20,744 bases of DNA from JBGPBY01 sp041481485 (GTDB lineage: Bacteria > Acidobacteriota > Terriglobia > 20CM-2-55-15). The notes below the pieces were generated by a model. It ran no database searches, had not been told where the DNA came from, and worked only from the letters and a program-made list of their open reading frames with translations. The position numbers and the translations under genes were made by a program. The first letter of the stretch is position 1. Every line of letters starts with the position of its first letter. Where the stretch lies: the NCBI GenBank assembly GCA_041481485.1, contig JBGPBY010000052.1:1-20744 (forward strand), written 5' to 3'. Of this stretch, positions 15,183 through 20,744 are shown piece by piece.

Positions 15183-15971
15183 ATGAGCCGATTTGCGATT
15201 GCCGCTTCAATACTACTTTGCATTTTTTTCGCCACGTCTGCACAGCCACAACAACGGCCTGCGATACCGCTACCCGTAGATCCTTCAATTGTGGTCCTCT
15301 CGTTGGATTTTCGCGGTGGATTAGCGGGTTGCGTTGCCCCCGCCAGCAGAGGGCCGGTCCTTCTCATTTACGCAGATGGAAAAATGATCACTCGGAAGGA
15401 CATTTGTGGCCCCATATTTGAAAGCCACATTTCTTTGGACGTCGTGCAGGATCTTCTCCGATACATCATCGATGACATGAAGTTGATGACGTTCACAACG
15501 GATTCGGCATGGGAGGAGATCCGAAGCGAACGGAGCAAAAGAAATCAAAGGGTAGTTGCGTCTGTTTCCGATTCGGGCGAAGTCGTTGTTCATATACACA
15601 CTGCCACGATGGAGCACGAGGCGGCATTTGAAGGACTTTCGTTTTACTTGGCGGAAAACCCCGGCGCGCATTCCCTAGTACAATTGAACGCTGTTGCAAA
15701 CCGGATCGATCAACTTGCCAAGGAAACCAACTCTCACTTTCTCGCAACTTTCGATTCCTCGATTCTTCAGGCCAATGAATATTTGCGTCAGAACTTCCCG
15801 GATCTACCCGGTGTTTCAGGACGCAATCGAACCCGTACGATAAGCGCGGATGGAAATCGATGGGTCAACGAGTTCAGGTACAATTTGATCGATGGAGGTT
15901 CAGTTCTCGTCACGGTGGCGACCACTGGAATTGAGAATCCGGAAGTCACCGTCACTGCGACTCCGAAGTGA
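15183..15971 (+). CDS. Exported protein of unknown function (262 aa)
   Basis: The first 24 residues form a signal peptide (hydrophobic IAASILLCIFFATSA, likely cleaved near SAQPQQ). The mature part has no motif I recognise. It contains two Cys (in GGLAGCVAP and KDICGP) about 27 residues apart that could form a disulfide, a helical centre, and a beta-rich C-terminus ending in VTVTATPK. The start ATG lacks a good Shine-Dalgarno sequence; the purine tract AAAAAGGAAA lies about 30 nt upstream, too far. The gene is flanked at almost equal distances (152 and 150 bp) by two copies of a 22-nt palindromic repeat, so it may sit in a small mobile or duplicated cassette. Function unknown. Confidence 0.68.
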   Translation: MSRFAIAASILLCIFFATSAQPQQRPAIPLPVDPSIVVLSLDFRGGLAGCVAPASRGPVLLIYADGKMITRKDICGPIFESHISLDVVQDLLRYIIDDMKLMTFTTDSAWEEIRSERSKRNQRVVASVSDSGEVVVHIHTATMEHEAAFEGLSFYLAENPGAHSLVQLNAVANRIDQLAKETNSHFLATFDSSILQANEYLRQNFPDLPGVSGRNRTRTISADGNRWVNEFRYNLIDGGSVLVTVATTGIENPEVTVTATPK

Positions 15972-16120
15972 GGTTTTTACGCGAAGAAGCTTTAAATTCA
16001 ATCATCCAAGGAATGACTTCACACTTACTTCTCCTCAGTAATCCCGTAAGTGTTCTCGCTCGCTTATCGAGAAGTCGGCAGAACCGGACAATGACTCGCG
16101 ACCTGTCACCAAAAGACGCT

Positions 16121-16142
16121 AGACCAAAAGGGGTCCCTTTCT
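16121..16142. repeat. 22-nt palindromic repeat, copy 2
   Basis: This is the second copy of the element at 15010-15031, with core AAAGGG-GT-CCCTTT and identical flanks AGACCA and CT. Both copies have the same orientation. The inverted-repeat arms are identical and only the central dinucleotide differs. Confidence 0.6.
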
Positions 16143-16232
16143 CCCTGCAATTCCTCAATTCATAAGTTCTCGAATGCCAAGGGCCCGTGACCGGGCAAAA
16201 GGGGAAGGCACAATAGGTAAGTACGTATCGGC

Positions 16233-16655
16233 GTGACCGGAAGGGATGGGCCCGAACTTCCCGGAGACTACTATCTCAAGTCCATCTCTCTCGATAATCG
16301 TGATCTGATCAACAAAACGATTGCATTGAGCACAACAAATGTTCCCGACATCCAAATTGTGATCGGTATTGCACAACAGATTTCAGGCAATGTTCAGCCG
16401 CAGAACGGGCAGTCCACGGCGAACATCAGCATGACTTTTACATCGCGCGGAGCGGCCGATAGCAGTCGATTCACTCGAACCGCAGTAACGAATCAGGGCG
16501 GAGATTTTTCGATACGGGGACTCGCACCCGGTGAATACATCGTATCGAGTGACGCCGGGGATAGCGGACTCTCGATCTCCGTGTCGGGCCAACAAAACCC
16601 GCCGCTGCTACTGATACTGAAACCGGATCACACCCTAGGCTTGAGATCCCCATAG
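16233..16655 (+). pseudogene. C-terminal remnant of a carboxypeptidase-regulatory-like protein
   Basis: The frame opens only just upstream (in-frame TAA at 16218-16220) and goes straight into the middle of a known fold: GPELPGDYYLKSISLDNRD, then IVIGIAQQISGNVQ, then TNQGGDFSIRGLAPGEYIV. Acidobacterial proteins of this type normally have a signal peptide and several hundred residues before this point, all absent here. The first part aligns with the GLSGAYYLDI region of the protein at 12856-14676. The GTG at 16233 has GGCGT before it and no ribosome binding site. I therefore read it as a 5'-truncated gene. The C-terminus ends shortly after LLLILKPDHTL and is probably also shortened or altered. 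Confidence 0.6.
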
Positions 16656-17001
16656 CCCACTGCGACAATCCAAAGATTGCGGCGCACCAATAACCTGCTA
16701 ACTATTAAGACTGCGAGCCATCTCAGAAGGGTTTCGGATTGCTTCCCTAAAACTACCTCGGGCAAGAGCAGGTTTACCTTACAAAAAATCTATAGGGTCT
16801 ACGAAGCAAGCTTGCCCCCTTAATCTATTGCAACTGTTGCTAAAGATGCTGCAGCCCCTCAGAGGCGCTTTACGGAGTCGCCGAAATCGTCGGAATTCCT
16901 TTCGAAAACGCGGTGTATTTGAATTGGATCCAGCAGGAATCGTGATTCATGTAATTGGTTGTAATCAGTCATTTAACCTCGGAAATACTGACCTGACGGC
17001 T
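16656..17001. other. Gene-free region upstream of the second PEP-CTERM gene
   Basis: No gene is supported. There is a perfect 10-bp palindrome, GCAAGCTTGC (16806-16815). There is also an interrupted inverted repeat, GGGCAAG (16760-16766) and CTTGCCC (16811-16817). These could be binding sites for an activator working with the sigma-54-like promoter downstream, but that is only inferred from position. Confidence 0.35.
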
Positions 17002-17018
17002 TTGGCCCGGATCTTGCC
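17002..17018 (+). promoter_or_regulatory. Sigma-54-like promoter element of the second PEP-CTERM gene
   Basis: TTGGCCCGGATCTTGCC matches the RpoN consensus (TTGGCACG-N4-TTGCW) with the invariant GG and GC in correct spacing; the visible differences are C for A in the -24 block and C at the last position. Predicted transcription start is near 17029, giving a leader of about 37 nt that contains the Shine-Dalgarno sequence. The other PEP-CTERM gene has a similar element, and RpoN control of PEP-CTERM genes is known in some proteobacteria. Confidence 0.6.
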
Positions 17019-17065
17019 TAGTTCAAGCCGGATCAATTCAAGGATCGAATTGGAGGGTAATAAGC

Positions 17066-17887
17066 ATGAAGCTTTTAAAAAACTTGTCGCTTTCAATGGT
17101 TGCGATGGTTTCACTTTTTGGTATGAGTGCCTATGGCGCAAACATCACGATCGGAGCGGTTGGGAATACAGGCACGCTAGTCGGAAGCGTCGGTGGCAAC
17201 GCATTTGTCTTTGGCTTGAGTCCTGTATTACAGGGAGTAGGCAATTCTAAAGTCTTCCTCACTATTGATGACCCGGGTGGCCCCGGCTCGGGCCATGAAA
17301 AAGGCTACAATACGACAGGAACGACAGAGTTTAATACAACGCCTTCCGGTACAACGGCATTGTTGATTAGCGAAGTTGGACATGCATTTGTCGGGGGGGT
17401 TGAATACTCTCAATTTGAATTCGCCCTGAATGCAACAGGTGGAGCCCCGAATGTATCGATCAATAGCATCCAGGTCTTTCAAGCAACTGCTGGCAATCTC
17501 ACGGGTTTCCCTACATTCGGCGGAAATGCGACACTGGTGTTTAAATGGGATGCCTCGGCAGGCAACACGCTGACCGTCAATGATTACATCCCCGGGTTGG
17601 ACAATACTGAGATGCTCTTGATGGTGCCATCCGCGGATTTTGGTCCAACTGGTAGCAACATCATCCTGTATATGGATGCCGGATCCCCCGGTCAGTTTGT
17701 GTCGAATGATGGCCCTGACAAATGGATCGCCCGACAGGATTGTAACAACTTCGGACTGACGGCCGTTACGTGCGGACCGATCTCGACCCCTGAACCATCA
17801 TCCTTGTGGCTGCTGTGCGCTGGCATTGGATTGCTATCTGTTGCGAGCAGGAAGTCGATCGTCACGATGCGGATGCGGAAGAAGTAA
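17066..17887 (+). CDS. PEP-CTERM sorting-domain surface protein (273 aa)
   Basis: The protein has a signal peptide (residues 1-24, cleavage near AYGAN) and a Gly/Asn/Thr-rich mature region with the aromatic and Asp residues expected of a beta-sandwich. The C-terminal signal starts at PEP (242-244) and continues with a helix (LWLLCAGIGLLSVA) and a basic end (RKS ... RMRKK). It should be exported, then processed by an exosortase encoded elsewhere. Two Cys residues in RQDCNNFGLTAVTCGP may form a disulfide. The start is well supported by GGAGGGT about 8 nt upstream. A sigma-54-like promoter lies upstream and a strong hairpin terminator follows, so it looks monocistronic. A run of seven G at 17393-17399 within the gene could slip. 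Confidence 0.9.
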   Translation: MKLLKNLSLSMVAMVSLFGMSAYGANITIGAVGNTGTLVGSVGGNAFVFGLSPVLQGVGNSKVFLTIDDPGGPGSGHEKGYNTTGTTEFNTTPSGTTALLISEVGHAFVGGVEYSQFEFALNATGGAPNVSINSIQVFQATAGNLTGFPTFGGNATLVFKWDASAGNTLTVNDYIPGLDNTEMLLMVPSADFGPTGSNIILYMDAGSPGQFVSNDGPDKWIARQDCNNFGLTAVTCGPISTPEPSSLWLLCAGIGLLSVASRKSIVTMRMRKK

Positions 17888-17917
17888 ATCCTTGTCGTTC
17901 TCGTCGACGACCGCGCA

Positions 17918-17966
17918 AAGGGTGAATTTGATTATTTCGAAATCCTTTTCTGTCAAATTCACCCTT
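17918..17966 (+). terminator. Strong hairpin terminator after the second PEP-CTERM gene
   Basis: A perfect 14-bp inverted repeat, AAGGGTGAATTTGA (17918-17931) and its complement (17953-17966), encloses 21 nt that contain a further palindrome, ATTTCGAAAT. It begins 30 bp after the stop codon and is followed by CTTTTCC. The form and position fit an intrinsic terminator. Confidence 0.85.
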
Positions 17967-18255
17967 CTTTTCCATAAACTCCGTCGGTTCAAAAACCAAA
18001 TGGGTGGTGTCGTTTCTCTACAGCATCTTCAGGTGCAATCGCGTCCACTAACGAAGACTCTGTGCAACAGTTGCGACGACGCTCGACAACAGACCTGAGA
18101 GGCCAGCGCCTCGCTGACTACTTCTTTTGGCGCGGCGCCTTGCCACATGGCGCGAATCTCGGCTAGGTTTTGCAGACATCGCCCAAGTATGGCGAAAAGA
18201 AGCCCCTCCTGTTCGCTGATCCGTTCTTGAATTGAAGATTCAACCGGTACTTTTT
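17967..18255. other. Region between the terminator and the lipoprotein gene, with a start-less open frame
   Basis: On the minus strand a frame runs open from just after the lipoprotein stop to a TGA near 18031. Its translation is protein-like (ERISEQEGLLFAILGRCLQ, then NLAEIRAMWQGAAPKEVVSE), but it has no start codon before an internal ATG. It may be the remains of a decayed gene; I do not recognise the family. Confidence 0.3.
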
Positions 18256-18795
18256 CTACTTTCCCTTAGCTTTTGCCTTCGACGCAGGGGGCTTGGCCGC
18301 TGAAGTCTTCTTCGGCGCTTCCGGAGCGGGGGCTGCGCCCTTGGTCACATTCCCGATATCTTCTATAACCTTCCAGCCCTCCGCTTCGCGTTGCAGTACG
18401 ACGAGGTAGCGTCCTTCATCCGTTATCGGCTTCGCACCGGCAGACTTTGGAGTCATCTCCATCGAGTAGGTTCCTTCATCGAAGGCCAGGTCGCCGGAGA
18501 CCTTTGTGCTGCGCGGTTTCAGCGAGATCTTTGCTTTAAACTGGTCGAACATCATCTTATTCGATTCCGTGATAGCGGCGCGGCCGGTCGCGGTGGACTG
18601 GCCGTTATTCATCATGACGGCATTTTCGGAATAGATGCTTCCCACTTTGGCGGCATCATTTGCGTTGAATGCATCCGTGAATGTATCGCGGATTTTTTCA
18701 ACAGCGTCCTGATCTGCTTTGGGATCCGTCTTGGGTTGTGTAGGGCTGCAGCCGAGGACCGCAAGGGTTGAGGCCAGGATCACAATGTTCTTCAT
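18256..18795 (-). CDS. Lipoprotein with an NTF2-like (SnoaL/DUF4440-type) domain (179 aa)
   Basis: The N-terminus is a lipoprotein signal with the lipobox VLGC (Cys16), so the mature protein would be lipid-anchored at the membrane. Residues 28-150 fit the SnoaL/DUF4440-like NTF2 fold: an initial helix (AVEKIRDTFTDAFNANDAAKVGSIY), the SENAVMM strand, the GRAAITE helix, and a final strand pattern (DEGRYLVVLQREAEGWKVIED). Members are small ligand-binding or isomerase-like proteins, many with unknown function; no catalytic pair can be assigned. The last 28 residues form an Ala/Pro/Lys-rich, probably disordered, basic tail. AGAAAGGTGG lies about 11 nt upstream of the ATG. The gene is divergent from the 19061 gene. 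Confidence 0.85.
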   Translation of the reverse strand: MKNIVILASTLAVLGCSPTQPKTDPKADQDAVEKIRDTFTDAFNANDAAKVGSIYSENAVMMNNGQSTATGRAAITESNKMMFDQFKAKISLKPRSTKVSGDLAFDEGTYSMEMTPKSAGAKPITDEGRYLVVLQREAEGWKVIEDIGNVTKGAAPAPEAPKKTSAAKPPASKAKAKGK

Positions 18796-18995
18796 TATTT
18801 ATGGACCACCTTTCTCTGCAAATAGAGCGACGACATGCTAAAGAATAGACCGAACCCGCTCATTTACATAACCGGAGAAAGAGCAGGCCCTGGCATGAGC
18901 CTGACATTTACGGATAAAGATCTAGTCTACACATGCCCGTTACTCAAGAGGAACCTGCAATCGCGCCTGGACGCGCCTATGCTTACTCCCAAATT

Positions 18996-19028
18996 GAAAA
19001 ATTGATTTCCCACCCACGTCAATTTTTC
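18996..19028. promoter_or_regulatory. Perfect 10-bp inverted repeat upstream of the GC-rich gene
   Basis: GAAAAATTGA (18996-19005) and TCAATTTTTC (19019-19028) are exact complements separated by 13 nt. The repeat is AT-rich and followed at once by a -10-like TATGCT (19030-19035), 26 bp before the start codon at 19061. An operator covering the -35 region is likely; a hairpin in the leader is the alternative. Confidence 0.5.
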
Positions 19029-19060
19029 CTATGCTTTAGACGGTTGCAAGGGGAGAGACT

Positions 19061-19756
19061 ATGACACGTTGGTTCACGATCTCAGTGGCGCTCATCGCTT
19101 GGGGGGTTGCCGGAAGTGCTTTTGCGCAAGCACCTGCTGCTGCAGCGCAAGCTCCACCGTCGCGCCCACCTCTCTTCTTCAGCGAAGGCTGGCAGTCGCT
19201 CAACACGCCGCCCGATGATCACGGCGCGTGGCCCGCGTCGCAGGCCGGAGTCGCGAGTCCGAAGCTCGAGCTCGCGCTGCACGGCGCGTCGGGTAAGGAG
19301 ATTCAGCTCGTCGCCGTGCGCGGCCAATCGGACCTCTATCCGATGAACCTCTGGACCGGCACGACGACGTCGCCGAGCGCCGCGTCGCTACGCGACCGCG
19401 ACAACTTCGTCGATCTCAGCGACCCGCTCGCGAAGATCCGTTGGACCGTGCGGACCTCGGGATTCCATCAGGTGCGACCCATCGTGAAGCTCGCCGACGG
19501 CACGTGGCTTGTGGGCGACCACGCCACCGGACCCTCTGTGGACTTCAACGTCGACGACGTCTCGATCGCGGACGTACGCTGGATGAAACTCGACATCGAT
19601 CGCGTGGTGACGGTGGGCGGCTGGGTTGCGAGCCCCGATCTCCGCAAGGTCGACGAGGTTGGCTTCGCCGATCTCTTTCCGGGCAGCGGGCACGGCGCGG
19701 GTGGCTATGCGAACGTTGCACGTATCGAGGTGTACGGCAAGCCCGTGAAGCGGTGA
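19061..19756 (+). CDS. Exported protein of unknown function, GC-rich (231 aa)
   Basis: A clear signal peptide (residues 1-22, cleavage AFA-QA) is followed by an Ala/Pro linker and a single compact domain rich in Trp, Asp and Gly: EGWQSL, MNLWTGTTTSP, NFVDLSDPLAKIRW, RTSGFHQVRPIVKLADGTW, GFADLFPGSGHGAGG and a final EVYGKPVKR. It looks like a secreted beta-sandwich, carbohydrate-binding or lectin-like, but I cannot name the family. The ATG is preceded by GGGGAGA at good spacing. Codon use differs visibly from its neighbours, with many GCG, TCG, GTC and CGC codons, as if acquired from a higher-GC genome. Confidence 0.75.
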   Translation: MTRWFTISVALIAWGVAGSAFAQAPAAAAQAPPSRPPLFFSEGWQSLNTPPDDHGAWPASQAGVASPKLELALHGASGKEIQLVAVRGQSDLYPMNLWTGTTTSPSAASLRDRDNFVDLSDPLAKIRWTVRTSGFHQVRPIVKLADGTWLVGDHATGPSVDFNVDDVSIADVRWMKLDIDRVVTVGGWVASPDLRKVDEVGFADLFPGSGHGAGGYANVARIEVYGKPVKR

Positions 19757-20241
19757 TACGGCACCGACAACTGGATGATCGACGAGTACCGCTGGTTCAT
19801 ATCACAACAATGACGAGATGGCGGTTTTACGGGTACTTGGAGCCACGGACCGATCCGTAACGCTGCGCGTTCCTGGGAAGCAACAGCCTTTCCTGTGAGG
19901 ATTTCGCACAGCAAGGGTAGAGTCGTGTAAAAGGCGGAAATGTTTGCTGGGTTTTGCGCGACTTCTTATCGAGTAGGCTCCCTAAACGGTTGACGGGGTT
20001 CAACCGCTCCCCGGAGCGTGAGCAGGAATCTTCTTTGGGCCGAACTCATGAGGCGCACGTTTGCGCGCCGTGCTGAGCCGTGCGGAAGCGGGGCCGTCTC
20101 CGGCGGTTGGCGGTAATCCGCCACCGAACAACACGCGAAAAATCCTCGACTGCCTCGGCCTGCCCTCACGCCCTTCCCCCATTTCCCGGACATAATGCCG
20201 TATGCGACGCAAAAACGGGCTCAAGCTACAGGGGCGATACC
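19757..20241. other. Gene-free region (about 480 bp) with a cluster of hairpins
   Basis: No protein gene is supported. Hairpins are CGGTTGA/TCAACCG (19987-20006), CGCTCC/GGAGCG (20005-20018, overlapping the first, so mutually exclusive with it), a GC-rich one at 20052-20069, and CGG-T-TGGCGG/CCGCCA-CCG with loop TAAT (20104-20126). The overlap of the first two suggests possible alternative structures. They lie 200-340 nt upstream of the G8 protein gene. No known riboswitch or RNA family is recognised. Confidence 0.4.
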
Positions 20242-20295
20242 ATGCGAAGGCCATTGAAAGTCCTATTCCTTTCGGATATTCTTCGCCGAGCATAA
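20242..20295 (+). CDS. Possible 17-aa leader ORF upstream of the G8 gene
   Basis: ATG at 20242 is preceded by AGGGG about 8 nt upstream and gives MRRPLKVLFLSDILRRA before TAA. It ends 34 nt before the start of the G8-domain gene. It could be an upstream leader peptide or the truncated beginning of a lost gene; chance is also possible for such a short frame. Confidence 0.25.
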   Translation: MRRPLKVLFLSDILRRA

Positions 20296-20329
20296 ACTGG
20301 TTCATTTTTCGAATACGGGGGTCGATGCC

Positions 20330-20744
20330 ATGAGAAAACAATATCGGGTCCTTCTTGTATCGCTCGTTTCAGCACTCCTGTTCGGCAGCGTGTTCGCTGT
20401 CGTTCAGGCTCAGAATGCCGGAACGCCGTCGGTCAAGGAGGCGCGCTGGTCTGATGCTGCCACCTGGCCAAGCCGCAAGGTGCCAGTCGCAGGCGACAAG
20501 GTCACCATTGAAAAAGGCAAGGACGTGGTCCTCGACGTCAGTCCGCCGGCGCTGGGCAGTCTCACTATCGAGGGCAAACTGAGCTTTGCAGACAATAAGG
20601 ATCTTGAACTGACCACCGAGTGGATCATGGTGCACGGGGAGTTGGAGATTGGGACTGAGAAGGCCCCCCACACGCGCAAGGCGACCATTACCCTCACCGA
20701 CAACGTCAAAGACGAAGACATCAGCGTTCCCGCAGCGAGTGTCA
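20330..20744 (+). CDS. Secreted G8-domain protein (3' truncated by window edge)
   Basis: From ATG 20330 the frame stays open to the last base, giving 138 residues. The first 27 form a signal peptide (VLLVSLVSALLFGSVFAVVQA). From about residue 36 the sequence matches the G8 domain: ARWSDAATWPSRKVP, AGDKVTIEKGKDVVLDVS, LGSLTIEGKLSF, WIMVHGELEIGTE and ATITLTDN. G8 domains occur in CEMIP/TMEM2-type cell-surface proteins, linked to hyaluronan degradation in animals, and at the N-terminus of large secreted bacterial proteins, often followed by parallel beta-helix regions. Substrate and the remaining domains lie outside the window. GGGGG lies about 9-13 nt upstream of the ATG; another ATG at 20325 is closed at once by TGA. 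Confidence 0.85.
   Translation, partial: MRKQYRVLLVSLVSALLFGSVFAVVQAQNAGTPSVKEARWSDAATWPSRKVPVAGDKVTIEKGKDVVLDVSPPALGSLTIEGKLSFADNKDLELTTEWIMVHGELEIGTEKAPHTRKATITLTDNVKDEDISVPAASV

Noticed and set aside
19994..20012. Second tRNA T-loop-like string (GGGTTCAACC)
   Set aside because: It is explained by the CGGTTGA/TCAACCG hairpin and has no matching acceptor stem.

Overview
The window looks like an accessory stretch of a chromosome from an uncultured, soil-type Acidobacteriota (Solibacter/Bryobacter-like). This is inferred from gene content: PEP-CTERM surface proteins, several large GT-C/TMTC-type membrane glycosyltransferase-like proteins, a secreted PQQ-type sugar dehydrogenase-like protein, a carboxypeptidase-regulatory-like protein fused to HEAT repeats, and a G8-domain protein. 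No rRNA, tRNA, CRISPR array, phage gene or intact transposase was found.

Layout. (1) 1-1449: the C-terminal end of a DUF2182 membrane protein, convergent with an unusual response-regulator receiver domain fused in frame to DUF1326, the usual partner of DUF2182. (2) 1726-4871: two convergent polytopic GT-C-like membrane proteins whose stop codons are 5 bp apart. (3) 5034-6792: a TIGR00027/LCM-type SAM methyltransferase facing a PEP-CTERM protein, separated by a perfect 12-bp inverted repeat. (4) 7222-10950: a second convergent pair, a GT39-like protein and a TMTC-like TPR protein. (5) 11018-12518: an exported PQQ-type dehydrogenase whose usual catalytic His seems absent, a 39-aa ORF, and a frameshifted 3' remnant of comM/yifB. 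(6) 12856-17887: the regulatory-like/HEAT fusion, an unknown exported protein bracketed by two copies of a 22-nt palindromic repeat, a truncated regulatory-like gene, and a second PEP-CTERM protein with a strong terminator. (7) 18256-20744: an NTF2-like lipoprotein, a GC-rich exported protein of unknown function, a hairpin-rich gene-free region, and the start of a G8-domain protein that runs off the window.

Most products are predicted to be exported or in the membrane, so the common theme is the cell envelope and its glycosylation. Both PEP-CTERM genes carry a sigma-54-like -24/-12 element at a similar distance upstream, which suggests shared RpoN control. The most distinctive observations are the REC-DUF1326 fusion beside DUF2182, the paired sigma-54-like sites, the comM remnant, and the repeat-bracketed gene at 15183-15971.
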